From Prevotella sp. (GTDB lineage: Bacteria; Bacteroidota; Bacteroidia; Bacteroidales; Bacteroidaceae): DNA of 57,018 nucleotides. The position numbers were made by a program, and so were the translations under genes. The notes below the pieces were generated by a model. The model made no database searches, had not been told where the DNA came from, and saw only the letters and a list, made by a program, of their open reading frames with translations. Shown piece by piece: positions 43,538 through 52,117 of the stretch; position 1 is the first letter of the stretch; each line of letters starts with the position of its first letter. The stretch covers positions 1-57,018 of the forward strand of contig JALFOF010000064.1 in assembly GCA_022773825.1 (NCBI GenBank), written 5' to 3'.

Positions 43538-44662
43538 ATGAATAAAGCCGAAAAGAGATTAATATATACCTTCCTGCTTGCCGCTTCGGCGCTGTTACTA
43601 CACGCCAAAGAAGAGTTCACGCCGTTGGAGCAGCAGCAAATCAGCATAGAAACGCCCGGACTGTTTGCCCATTCCAGCATGTTCCAGGTTGACTTCACAC
43701 AGTTGGCGCGCAATGAGTACTCCTTTCCACTGCCCGTAGGCAAGGCATTGGCGGTGCATGGCAACGAGGTGGAGATAGAAACGACAAAGGGTGACGCGGT
43801 GAAAGCAATGTTCGAAGGCACGGTGAGGCTGTCAAGGCACAACCCTACCTATGGCAACGTCATAGTAATACGTCACAACAACGGCCTTGAAACAGTATAT
43901 TCATTCAACGCGCAGAACCTTGTAAAGAGCGGAGAGCACGTAAAAGCAGGGCAGACCATAGCCATAGTGGGCGGCAATGAGGGTAGGGCGTACTGCCTGT
44001 TCAGCATCATGGTTGATGGGAAAAAGATAAACCCAAACACCATTCTCAACGTGAACCACCACACACTGCGGCAGCAGTCCGTCATAATAAAGAAGGTGGG
44101 CAACGCCATTGAGGTAAAGACATCGAGACGAAAGCCAGAGAAAGAGAACAAGGTAATGAGCCTCGACACCAACGATCCCTTCGATGGTAAGGCGTTCTAC
44201 CGCCTTAACCTCAACGAGATAACAGCCCGCGAATGGCACTATCCCCTTGAGAACGCGAAGGTGATAAGCGGCTATGGCGGCAAAAGAAGACACTCGGGGG
44301 TGGACATAAAGAACGGTCCCGGCACGGAAATATATGCCGCTTTCGACGGACTCGTGGTGCAGGCAGGCACCTTTTCCGGCTACGGCAAGTGCATAACGCT
44401 GCGCCATGCCAACGGACTGGAGACGCGTTACAGTCACAATTCCAAGAACTACGTGACGGTAGGCGATATGGTCAAGGCCGGGCAGGTAATAGGAATAGTA
44501 GGCAGAACGGGCAGGGCAACGACGGAACACGTGCACTTCGAGACAAGAATAGCGGGCAAAGCCTTTGACCCTTCCTACATCTTCGACCACGCAAGCCATA
44601 CCCTTCAGAAGGGTACTTTACAGTTCAAGAAAAACGGAGGCGTAACGAGGCTGAAGAAATAA
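43538..44662 (+). CDS. M23-family peptidase with tandem LytM domains, the first degenerate
   Basis: A 374-aa exported protein: signal peptide about 1-23 (IYTFLLAASALLLHA). Two LytM/M23 domains follow. The first (about 65-180) keeps the fold signature YGNVIVIRHNNGLETVYSFN but lacks the HxxxD and HxH zinc ligands. The second (about 235-360) has HSGVD and EHVHFE, so it should bind zinc and cut peptidoglycan peptides. The start at 43538 is chosen because upstream frame contains no signal peptide and overlaps the HAD gene; the -7 element then leaves no leader. Two lipoprotein genes follow. Confidence 0.87.
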   Translation: MNKAEKRLIYTFLLAASALLLHAKEEFTPLEQQQISIETPGLFAHSSMFQVDFTQLARNEYSFPLPVGKALAVHGNEVEIETTKGDAVKAMFEGTVRLSRHNPTYGNVIVIRHNNGLETVYSFNAQNLVKSGEHVKAGQTIAIVGGNEGRAYCLFSIMVDGKKINPNTILNVNHHTLRQQSVIIKKVGNAIEVKTSRRKPEKENKVMSLDTNDPFDGKAFYRLNLNEITAREWHYPLENAKVISGYGGKRRHSGVDIKNGPGTEIYAAFDGLVVQAGTFSGYGKCITLRHANGLETRYSHNSKNYVTVGDMVKAGQVIGIVGRTGRATTEHVHFETRIAGKAFDPSYIFDHASHTLQKGTLQFKKNGGVTRLKK

Positions 44663-44697
44663 CCATGACAATGGGACGTAAATAAAACACGTTAACA

Positions 44698-45426
44698 ATG
44701 AAAAAGATAATAATCCTTTTAGTGGGAGCTATCACAATGGCCTCCTGCGGCACAACAAGCGAGGGAGCATTCAGCGGCGCTATGTTCGGCGGGATAATCG
44801 GTTCGTGCATCGGAGGCATCAGCGGCGGGCCCCGAGGCAGCGACATCGGCACGCTGGTGGGCATGGCCACGGGTGCGGCGGCAGGCGCTGCTGTCGCTAA
44901 CGCGGCAGAAAAAGAGCGTATTCGCAGCTATTACGCAAGTCAGGGAGGACGTGATTACGACGGCACAAGGGGCGCGGAATATGACGAGGGCAACGTTCGC
45001 TCCGAGAAGCCCATATATGACGACGTGATAAGCATGGACCCCGTGAGCGACAATATCATACCGCAACAGTCGCAATCGCCGTCAACCGACATCGTGATAA
45101 GCAACGTGCGCTTCATCAATGACGCAAATACACAGCACATTTCAAAGGGAGAACTCGTCAAGATAGCGTTTGAGATACGCAATGTCTCCATCCTGCCGAA
45201 GTACAATATCGTGCCTATGGTGCAGGAAACAACAGGCAACAAACGCCTGCTCATATCCCCCTCAACAATGATAGAGACCCTCGACGCGCACAAGGCGATA
45301 CGATATACCGCCTTCATCAGCGCTCAAGACAATCTGAAAACGGGTGCGGCACACTTCCGCATCAGCGTGCTTGCTGGCAAAACGCTTGTCAGCAACATCG
45401 TGGAATTTGACATACCATTGAATTAA
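44698..45426 (+). CDS. Glycine-zipper lipoprotein
   Basis: A 242-aa predicted lipoprotein (signal ending MASCGT, acylated Cys18). A glycine-zipper stretch follows (about 24-66, GAMFGGIIGSCIGGISGGPRG, with GAAAGAAVANAA), of the kind that inserts in or packs against membranes. The C-terminal half (about 130-242) is beta-rich (ISNVRFINDANTQHISKGELVKIAFEIRN). I do not recognise a named family. It follows the M23 gene by 35 bp and precedes another lipoprotein by 12 bp, so the three may act together at the envelope. Confidence 0.78.
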   Translation: MKKIIILLVGAITMASCGTTSEGAFSGAMFGGIIGSCIGGISGGPRGSDIGTLVGMATGAAAGAAVANAAEKERIRSYYASQGGRDYDGTRGAEYDEGNVRSEKPIYDDVISMDPVSDNIIPQQSQSPSTDIVISNVRFINDANTQHISKGELVKIAFEIRNVSILPKYNIVPMVQETTGNKRLLISPSTMIETLDAHKAIRYTAFISAQDNLKTGAAHFRISVLAGKTLVSNIVEFDIPLN

Positions 45427-45438
45427 AATACTACGAAC

Positions 45439-46290
45439 ATGAAAAGAATACTTATCATCGCCATCGCGGCATTGGCCTTAACAGGCTGTCAAGAGAAAAA
45501 GAACGCAGCGGCAGTGAGCCAGACTGACGTGCGCATCGACTCGCTCCAGCGCATCATTGACCAAAAAGACAACGAGCTGAACGACGTCATTTCCACGTTC
45601 AACGAGATACAAGAGGGCTTCCGCCTCATAGAACTCGCAGAGAAGAACGTCAGCATTATCAAGGACGGTGAGGCTACAAACAAGCCAGAACAGATAAGGG
45701 AGAGCATACGAAGCATACAACAACGTATGCAACACAACCGCGAACTCATCGCAAGACTGCAGCAACAGGTGCGCGAGGGCAGCTCACGCTCCGAGGAATT
45801 GCGACGCACCATCAACAATTTCGTAAAGGAACTGGAGGCCAAGAACAACGAGTTGCAGCAACTGCGGACGGAACTTCAGGAGAAGGACATAAGGATAGCA
45901 GAGCTTGATAACACCGTCTCCACACTCAATTCTGACGTGACACAGCTGCGCGAGGAGACAGCGAAAAAGACGGAAACAATAAACAATCAGGACGTGCAAC
46001 TTAACAGCGCATGGTACGTCTTCGGCACGAAGAAGGAGTTGCAGGAACAGAATATCTACCAGAAAGGCAAGGTATTGCAGTCCAATTTCAACAAAAACTA
46101 CTTTACAAAGATAGATATCCGTGTTGACAAAGAGATAAAACTCTACTCCAAGTCCGCACGTATGCTCACCTCGCACCCCGCTGGTAGCTACACACTCCAG
46201 CCTGACGCGCAGCAGCAGTACGTACTGCGCATAACCAATCCGCAGCAGTTCTGGAGCACAAGCAAGTACCTCGTGGTGCTCGTGAAGTAA
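45439..46290 (+). CDS. Lipoprotein with long coiled coil
   Basis: A 283-aa predicted lipoprotein: signal ending ALTGCQ (acylated Cys17), then a nearly continuous heptad coiled coil (about 28-185, for instance IDSLQRIIDQKDNELNDV and RELIARLQQQVREGSSRSEEL), then a small C-terminal beta domain (about 188-283, with SAWYVFGTKKELQEQNI and HPAGSYTLQPD). I do not assign a function; a periplasmic spacer or scaffold is plausible. A strong terminator follows. Confidence 0.8.
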   Translation: MKRILIIAIAALALTGCQEKKNAAAVSQTDVRIDSLQRIIDQKDNELNDVISTFNEIQEGFRLIELAEKNVSIIKDGEATNKPEQIRESIRSIQQRMQHNRELIARLQQQVREGSSRSEELRRTINNFVKELEAKNNELQQLRTELQEKDIRIAELDNTVSTLNSDVTQLREETAKKTETINNQDVQLNSAWYVFGTKKELQEQNIYQKGKVLQSNFNKNYFTKIDIRVDKEIKLYSKSARMLTSHPAGSYTLQPDAQQQYVLRITNPQQFWSTSKYLVVLVK

Positions 46291-46314
46291 TCATCAGCGG
46301 AGCATACACCTACG

Positions 46315-46398
46315 GGTTGCAAGTTATATGCCATGTTTTGCCGACGTAAAAACATAGCGGCAGGCGGACAATAGCCTATAACTTGCAACCTTTTTTTT
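46315..46398 (+). terminator. Large terminator hairpin after the lipoprotein pair
   Basis: A 14-bp perfect outer stem (46315-46328 with 46377-46390, GGTTGCAAGTTATA and complement) encloses an inner paired part (TGCC with GGCA, TGTTTT with AAAACA) and is followed by eight T residues. Confidence 0.9.
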
Positions 46399-46446
46399 GT
46401 GCCATACCCCCACAAAACAACCAATATACCATTCCGAAGCCCACTC

Positions 46447-47127
46447 ATGCGCGCCACCATACCCTACATAGAGCAGAAATTCAGCGAGTTCAACACACTC
46501 TGTTTCGGCGGCGAACTACCCCCGTTGCCGATACAGTTGAGCAACGCCAGGAGCTTCCTCGGCAAACTCGTGTTCTACAAACGCCGCACGCTCTTTGGCA
46601 AAATAGAGAGGTATGACTACCGCCTGCGCATCAGTACGCGCATTAATCTGCCGGAAAAAGACATTGAGGACGCCATAATCCATGAGATGATACACTACCA
46701 TATCGCCCTCAACGACATCCCCGACACCTCTGCCCACGGTCCGGCCTTTAGGCGGATAATGAACTATATCAACGTCAACTACGGCAGGAACGTCAGACTC
46801 TCATACCGCCTCACGGCGGAACAGCGCGAGGAGGCAATCGACAAACGCGAGCGTTACCACGCCATTGCCGTGGTGACACTTGTCGATGGCGGCACCGCAT
46901 TGAAGGTGCTGCCCCTCAAACGCCACCGCATCATCACCTATTATAATAGTGTCAGCCGTGCGCGCGAGGTGACAGCGGTGCGGCTTTACCTCAGCAAGAA
47001 CGCCTATTTCAACCGCTATCCCTGCTCCAGCGCCTTGCGTGTGTATAGCATAGACAAGGACGTTCTGGAGCAACACCTTCAAGACGCGTGGCCCGTCAGC
47101 TGCGATGGCGACAGACTCAGTTACTGA
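46447..47127 (+). CDS. SprT-like zinc metalloprotein
   Basis: A 226-aa cytoplasmic protein whose first half matches the SprT-like fold: FSEFNTLCFGGELPPLPIQLSNARSFLGK, then HEMIH at 79-83 (the HExxH zinc and catalytic site) and a later His in SAHGPAFRRIMNYIN. Related eukaryotic Spartan cleaves DNA-protein cross-links; the bacterial role is not established. The C-terminal half (about 120-226) carries no cysteine-rich zinc ribbon that I can see. The ATG at 46447 lies after the terminator; an earlier GTG at 46399 lies on its T-run and is rejected. Confidence 0.8.
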   Translation: MRATIPYIEQKFSEFNTLCFGGELPPLPIQLSNARSFLGKLVFYKRRTLFGKIERYDYRLRISTRINLPEKDIEDAIIHEMIHYHIALNDIPDTSAHGPAFRRIMNYINVNYGRNVRLSYRLTAEQREEAIDKRERYHAIAVVTLVDGGTALKVLPLKRHRIITYYNSVSRAREVTAVRLYLSKNAYFNRYPCSSALRVYSIDKDVLEQHLQDAWPVSCDGDRLSY

Positions 47128-47141
47128 CAGCCCCGAAAAAC

Positions 47142-47184
47142 AATCGTAGCATGGTCGCTATAACGCAACCATGCTACGATTTTT
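47142..47184. terminator. Bidirectional terminator between convergent genes
   Basis: A 14-bp perfect stem (47142-47155 with 47168-47181, AATCGTAGCATGGT and complement) is flanked by T residues on the plus side and, on the minus strand, by TTTTTC. Confidence 0.9.
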
Positions 47185-47201
47185 GGTATTCCTTCACTGC
47201 C

Positions 47202-47792
47202 TTACTGCTTGATAATCTTGACGGTAGCGCCACCACCTTTCACGGTGTATGCGCCTGGTGCCGGGCCTTCCGTCAGTTCTTCCCGCGAGGTGCAGTGCTC
47301 TATCGCCCTCACCTTCACGCCTGCCGCGTTGTATATCGCCACGGGACCAGACAGCAAGCTCGCCGTAACGCTGTCCACGGACGTTGGCTTCGTCACCGTC
47401 AGCGTGGATGTTCTCTCACGGTAGGTGCTTAATATATAGGTGGAATGTGCACACTCTGCGTTCTTCATCTCTATGTTGTACGTGCCAGGAGCCACGCTCT
47501 CGTTAACGGAGAACACCAGTTTTGCCACCTCACCCGCCTGCTCTGTGAGCACGCCGATGCCGTAACACAGCACGAAACGCCCGCCGTTCTCGCGCTCGGC
47601 GTTCTGGAATGTGAAGATGTACTCATCGTCATCGTCCCTCACTTTCACCACCTCGCCGCGCTGCACCTTTGTCAACGTTACGCCAGCAGGCGGATATACC
47701 TCAAACTGAAAGCCCGAAGCACAGCCCGTCATCGTTACGCGTATGGTGACGGTGGCGCCTGCCTCCGCCGTGGTTGTTGGTTCGGCGTTTCC
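47202..47792 (-). pseudogene. C-terminal remnant of a secreted protein with a sorting tail
   Basis: The minus-strand frame runs from 47792 to 47202 (about 197 codons) and an in-frame stop precedes it. It looks like the end of a larger exported protein: a cohesin/Ig-like beta domain (TAEAGATVTIRVTM, GFQFEVYPPAGV, VAPGTYNIEMKNAE) and a C-terminal tail like type IX secretion sorting domains (GPVAIYNAAGVKVRAIEH, GPAPGAYTVKGGGATVKIIKQ). No signal peptide is present, and the only ATG (47732) would begin in the middle of a beta strand. A multi-hairpin element begins about 70 bp upstream, where the missing part would be expected. Confidence 0.6.
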
Positions 47793-47863
47793 TTATTCCG
47801 TTTTTATGACCGTGTAAAATGGTGCGAACAAATGTTTGTTTCCATCCTTTGTTTGCGTCGTTG

Positions 47864-48044
47864 CGCCCTGTAAGGGCGGTATAATATAGGGTAGGGCTTC
47901 AGCCCTATCTTCATTGTTGGTCTCTTTTTCCCCTCCCCCTTCCCATGCGCCATCGGCGCATGGGAAGGGGGAGGGGTGGGGAGTGGTTCTCCGTTTCCAC
48001 ACAGGGTTTACACCCTGTGCTGTATTCTGTCGCCCTTGCAGGGC
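47864..48044. repeat. REP-like element of five short palindromes
   Basis: Five hairpins follow each other: CGCCCT-GTA-AGGGCG (47864-47878), TAGGGCT-AGCCCTA (47892-47907), a 22-bp perfect stem with a 3-base loop (47930-47951 with 47955-47976, polypyrimidine/polypurine), CACAGGG-CCCTGTG (48000-48019) and GCCCT-TGC-AGGGC (48032-48044). This resembles the clustered REP-type palindromes seen in Bacteroidota genomes. Together with array 7 it fills the 540-bp gap between the remnant gene and dut. Confidence 0.7.
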
Positions 48045-48078
48045 TTTTGAGGGTTGGCAGGCACGAAGGAGGCAAAAA

Positions 48079-48163
48079 ATAAAAGCATAGTGATTACACG
48101 GTAAAAGCTATGTGATTACATTGTGAAAGCATAGCGATTACAACGCAAAAGCATAGCGATTGC
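48079..48163. repeat. 22-bp-period dyad array, copy 7 (4 units)
   Basis: Units start at 48079, 48101, 48123 and 48145, with 3-bp spacers; unit 2 has the centre GCTATG and the others GCATAG. It lies 90 bp upstream of the dut promoter. Confidence 0.85.
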
Positions 48164-48252
48164 GAATCGCGGCGGTGGCGGTGGCGCGAAAAGGGCGTGG
48201 GAGGGTGGGGAAGACTTATTTAGCATTATTTGGCTTTATGGCTGTTTTTTTA

Positions 48253-48284
48253 TTTGGACATATCATAATTAATTATTAACTTTG
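48253..48284 (+). promoter_or_regulatory. Promoter of dut
   Basis: TTTG (48253-48256), exactly 20 bp, TAACTTTG (48277-48284). The start codon at 48336 then has a leader of about 45 nt, in which TGCC(TTGCA)TGGCA forms a small hairpin. Confidence 0.7.
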
Positions 48285-48335
48285 CACTTGAAATGTGCCT
48301 TGCATGGCACGTGTCACGACAAAAGAACAGAGCAA

Positions 48336-48770
48336 ATGGTAACAGTAAAGATAATCAACAAGGGCAAGCAGCCTCTGCCTGCCTACGCTACGCCGCAGAG
48401 TGCTGGCATGGATTTGCGTGCTAACATTGACGAACCCGTGACGTTACGCCCGTTACAGCGCCGCCTGATACCCACGGGGCTGTATATTGCGCTGCCTGAG
48501 GGCTACGAGGCGCAGGTGCGCCCACGCAGCGGTCTGGCGTTGAAGCACGGCATAACGGTGCTTAATACGCCTGGCACTATTGACGCGGACTACCGCGGTG
48601 AGATAGGCGTGGTGCTGGTAAACCTGTCTGACACCGACTTCACCGTGAACCCGGGGGAGCGCATAGCGCAGATGGTGGTGGCGCGATACGAGCAGGTGGA
48701 CATGCTGGTGGTGGAACAACTCGACGAGACGGAGCGCGGAGCGGGAGGCTACGGGCACACGGGGGTGTAG
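48336..48770 (+). CDS. dut: Deoxyuridine 5'-triphosphate nucleotidohydrolase
   Basis: Trimeric dUTPase of 144 aa; it hydrolyses dUTP to dUMP and keeps uracil out of DNA. All five motifs are visible: AGMDLRANI (1), [11 protein letters not shown] (2), [17 protein letters not shown] (3), [13 protein letters not shown] (4) and the C-terminal [11 protein letters not shown] (5). The ATG at 48336 is chosen; the frame stays open upstream but overlaps the -7 element. It precedes TPR, DUF4292 and EnvC-like genes, separated from them by a 640-bp repeat region. Confidence 0.96.
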   Translation: MVTVKIINKGKQPLPAYATPQSAGMDLRANIDEPVTLRPLQRRLIPTGLYIALPEGYEAQVRPRSGLALKHGITVLNTPGTIDADYRGEIGVVLVNLSDTDFTVNPGERIAQMVVARYEQVDMLVVEQLDETERGAGGYGHTGV

Positions 48771-48780
48771 ATTGCTAAGG

Positions 48781-49124
48781 TTATAAGGTTGTAGGTTTGA
48801 GGTTTTAGGTCGTAAGGCTTAAGGTTTTAGGTCGTAAGGCTTAAGGTTTTAGGTCGTAAGGCTTGAGGTGTTTGGTCGCAAGGCTTAAGGTTTTAGGTCG
48901 TAAGGCTTGAGGTTTTAGGTCGTAAGGCTTGAGGTTTTAGGTCGTAAGGCTTAAGGTTTTAGGTCGTAAGGCTTGAGGTTTTAGGTCGTAAGGCTTGAGG
49001 TTTTAGGTCGTAAGGCTTGAGGTTTTAGGTCGTAAGGCTTAAGGTGTTTGGTTGTTGGTTGTGGGTTTTAGGTCGTAAGGCTTAAGGTGTTTGGTTGTAG
49101 GTTATGGGTTGTAGGTCACATCGC
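48781..49124. repeat. G-rich 22-bp tandem repeat with AGGTCACATCGC core
   Basis: About twelve copies of a 22-bp unit containing AGGTTTTAGGTCGTAAGGCT run from 48800 to about 49090, with small changes (G or A at the end, TGTTT for TTTTA). The run ends at the core AGGTCACATCGC (49113-49124), identical to that at 15201-15212. There is no gene in this 640-bp gap. Confidence 0.85.
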
Positions 49125-49159
49125 TAATGCGCCTGTCCTTCTACTCTTTCTGACCCCAA

Positions 49160-49411
49160 ACCAATAACCCTCAACCTCAAACCTCCACCCCAAAGACCTC
49201 CAACCTCCAACCTCCCACCTCACAACCCTCCACTCTAAAGACCTCCAACCCACAACCTTCAACCTCCAAACCTCCACTCTAAAGACCTCCCACCCCACAA
49301 CCCTCAACCTCAAACCTCCATCCCAAAGACCTCCAACCCACAACCTTCAACCTCCAAACCTCCACTCTAAAGACCTCCAACCCACAACCTTCAACCTCCA
49401 AACCTCCCCAT
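49160..49411. repeat. C-rich 22/44-bp repeat arm leading to the TPR gene start
   Basis: Polypyrimidine-rich units (CCTCCACTCTAAAGACCTCC alternating with CCCACAACCTTCAACCTCC) repeat with a 44-bp period, that is 2 x 22, and stop four bases before the ATG. It is broadly complementary to the G-rich arm upstream. Confidence 0.8.
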
Positions 49412-49414
49412 AAA

Positions 49415-51193
49415 ATGAGAGCATTATTCCTTTTCTTCCTTGCCACGGCGGCATTGCTGAGCGCCATAGCGGGCGGCAGCGATGCCAAATACCGTTATTA
49501 CTACATCGAAGCCGTGCGCCAGCAGGACATGAGGAACTATGTCGCGGCATTAGAACTCTTCCAACGTTGCCACGCCATGTCGCCCGATGCGTCAGAGACT
49601 AACTACGCACTCGGATTTCTATATATGGCGATGTTGGATGAAAACAAGGGGATGGCGTTCCTGAAACGCGCGGCGGAACAGGAGCCGTACAACACAGAAT
49701 ATGCCGAGAGACTTGCCAAAATGTATATCTACAAGAAACAGATGGACTCCGCGGCGGTGGTGTATGAGAGGCTGGCGGAGCAGCAGCCAGACCGCACGGA
49801 GTATCTGGAATACTTGCTTGGGATATACGAACAGCAGCATGACTATGCCAAAATGCTGCCCGTACTCGCCAAGATGGAATTGCGGGAGGGAAAGTCGGAG
49901 GACATAACAATGTCGAAGATGCACGTCTATTCCAACATGGGCGACCAGCAAGGGGCGTACCGTGAACTGAAAGGCCTTGTGGACGCACACCCCTATGACT
50001 TGAACCTGCAAGTGATGATGGGCAACTGGCTGCTGAGCAACGGGCGCAAAGAGGAGGCGCTGAGCACCTTCCTCGCCGTGCTGAAAGAGGAGCCTGACAA
50101 TGCGCAGGGGCAGATGTCGCTCATGGACTTCTATCGCGCGGAGGGCAGGACGCATGAGGCCGACAGCCTGTTGTACTATATGTTGGTGAACCCACGCACA
50201 GAGCCATCGACGCGAGTGACCATGATGCGCGACTGGGTGAAGGACAGCGAGGAGAGCGGGGGCGACTCGTTGAGGGTGAGCCAGATGTTCGACCGCGTGC
50301 TGCAACTGCCGCAGAAGACCTCGGAGGTGGCAGAGATGAAGGTGGCATACATGATGCTCAAGAACGCACCTAAGGACTCAATACGCAGCGGATGGGAACG
50401 GGTGCTTGCCATAACGCCTGAATATGTGGGGGCAAGGCTTCAGCTTATCTCACTGTTGTGGCAGGACTCGATAGACGAGAACGTGATACGCGAGTGCAAA
50501 AAGGCATTGGAATACGTGCCGGACGAGCCGCAGCTGTACTACCACCTCGGTGTGGCGCAGTACATAAACAAGCATAACACCGATGCCATAGCGACGCTGA
50601 AGCGCGGCGCGAGCAACATAACAAAGGAGACGAACGCGAGCACCGCCGCGGACATTTACGCCGTATTGGGCGACATTCTGCAAAAGGAAGGACGCACGAG
50701 GGAGGCATACGCCGCTTACGACAGTTGCCTTATATACAACCCCAACAACGTGATGTGCCTCAATAACTACGCCTACTTCCTCTCACTCGAAGGCTCTGAC
50801 TTGAAGAAAGCGGAGAAAATGAGCTACCGCGCCATAACGGCAGAGCCGAACAACGGTACCTATCTCGACACCTACGCATGGATACTCTACCAACAGGGAC
50901 GCTATGAGGAGGCGCGGATATACATAGAACAGGCGTTGAGACGTGAGACAGAGGGCGTGGAAATACTCCCGGACACCGCGAATATCGACACTGTTACGCA
51001 GGAAACACCTGCCACTATCATCCTGGAAGATACGCTCTTGTTGGTGGAAGGGGAGATATTGGAGCACGCTGGCGACATATACTTCCGCTTAGGGCAACAG
51101 GAAAAAGCCTTGGAGATGTGGCAGAAGGCACTGGATAACGGCGTGGACGACGAGGCAACGCTGCGCCGCAAGATTAGGAAAAAGAAACTATAA
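49415..51193 (+). CDS. Exported tetratricopeptide-repeat protein
   Basis: A 592-aa protein with a signal peptide (about 1-24, LFFLATAALLSAIAGG) and TPR units over most of its length, for instance YVAALELFQRCHAMSPDASETNYALGFLYMAM (from about 36), AAVVYERLAEQQPDRTEYLEYLLGIYEQ and YEEARIYIEQALRRE. A late unit (about 550-580) ends in LGQQEKALEMWQKALDNG. TPR proteins hold partner proteins together; the neighbours (DUF4292 lipoprotein and EnvC-like factor) point to an envelope role. It probably forms one transcript with the two following genes. Confidence 0.85.
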   Translation: MRALFLFFLATAALLSAIAGGSDAKYRYYYIEAVRQQDMRNYVAALELFQRCHAMSPDASETNYALGFLYMAMLDENKGMAFLKRAAEQEPYNTEYAERLAKMYIYKKQMDSAAVVYERLAEQQPDRTEYLEYLLGIYEQQHDYAKMLPVLAKMELREGKSEDITMSKMHVYSNMGDQQGAYRELKGLVDAHPYDLNLQVMMGNWLLSNGRKEEALSTFLAVLKEEPDNAQGQMSLMDFYRAEGRTHEADSLLYYMLVNPRTEPSTRVTMMRDWVKDSEESGGDSLRVSQMFDRVLQLPQKTSEVAEMKVAYMMLKNAPKDSIRSGWERVLAITPEYVGARLQLISLLWQDSIDENVIRECKKALEYVPDEPQLYYHLGVAQYINKHNTDAIATLKRGASNITKETNASTAADIYAVLGDILQKEGRTREAYAAYDSCLIYNPNNVMCLNNYAYFLSLEGSDLKKAEKMSYRAITAEPNNGTYLDTYAWILYQQGRYEEARIYIEQALRRETEGVEILPDTANIDTVTQETPATIILEDTLLLVEGEILEHAGDIYFRLGQQEKALEMWQKALDNGVDDEATLRRKIRKKKL

Positions 51194-51205
51194 TAATATA
51201 ATAAG

Positions 51206-52075
51206 GTGATGAAGCAAATCATATCAGTGCTCTTCGCGGCACTAATCCTCGCCTCCTGCGGCTCCGGTAAGGCAGTGCAGGGAGAGGGAAAAGGCACTGT
51301 TCCCGCCACCGTCGGCAAGCAGAAAGACTCCAATGGCATAGACTTCCTGCGACAAGTGAGCGACAATGCCGTTTACAGCAAGGACATAGTGTCCTCCATT
51401 GACTTCTCGTTGACGGCGATGGGGAGGGACATCAGTGTGAGCGGAAAGCTGCAAATGCGCAAGAATGAGGTGATACGCATAACGCTGACGCCATTCTCTC
51501 TCATGGAGGCGGGGCGCATAGAGTTCGCCCCGGACTACGTGCTCGTGGTGGACAGGATAAACAAACAGTACGTGAAAGCCACGTACAACGACGTTGATTT
51601 CCTAAAGAACAACGGCATGGACTTCTACACTCTCCAGGCACTCTTTTGGAACGAGCTGTTCGTTCCCAGCAAGAAAACAGTGGCAGAGTCTGACTTTTCC
51701 GCCTTCACCGTAGGCCCGACAGAGCGTGGAAGCAGGGCGGTGGCACTGAAAACGGGTAGCCTCGACTTCCGCTGGACTGTCGATGCGGAGCGCAAGCAGA
51801 TACGAGGCACGGAGATAGCGTACCGCAAAGGCACGGCGCAAGAGTCCACAATGTCGTTCAGTTACGACGACTTCGTGCCCGTGGGAGCAAGGAAATTCCC
51901 GTCAAAAGAGGTGCTAACCTTCAACTCCAACGCCGCCGGGACGGGCAGAATAGTGCTCAGCATCGCCATGAACCGCATCTCCTCCGACTCTAACTGGGAT
52001 GCGAAGACCACCGTGTCGTCACGTTACACACAGGTGCCGGCACAGGAAGTGCTGTCAAAACTCATGGGGCAATAG
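51206..52075 (+). CDS. DUF4292 lipoprotein
   Basis: A 289-aa predicted lipoprotein (signal ending ILASCGSG, acylated Cys18). The rest resembles the DUF4292 family of Bacteroidota: beta-rich, with IDFSLTAMGRDISVSGKLQMRKNEVIRITLTPF, MEAGRIEFAPDYVLVVDRINKQYVKATYNDVDFL and the end YTQVPAQEVLSKLMGQ. The pattern recalls LolB/LolA-like lipid-binding folds; that link is inference. It lies 12 bp after the TPR gene and 42 bp before the EnvC-like gene, an arrangement typical of this phylum. Confidence 0.85.
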   Translation: MMKQIISVLFAALILASCGSGKAVQGEGKGTVPATVGKQKDSNGIDFLRQVSDNAVYSKDIVSSIDFSLTAMGRDISVSGKLQMRKNEVIRITLTPFSLMEAGRIEFAPDYVLVVDRINKQYVKATYNDVDFLKNNGMDFYTLQALFWNELFVPSKKTVAESDFSAFTVGPTERGSRAVALKTGSLDFRWTVDAERKQIRGTEIAYRKGTAQESTMSFSYDDFVPVGARKFPSKEVLTFNSNAAGTGRIVLSIAMNRISSDSNWDAKTTVSSRYTQVPAQEVLSKLMGQ

Positions 52076-52117
52076 CCGCCGACGCTGCTCCGTACCACCC
52101 CAAACCTTTCGCTTTCA

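Noticed and set aside
48282..48335. Extended dut start upstream of 48336
   Set aside because: It would begin within the -7 promoter element; the family N-terminus fits 48336.
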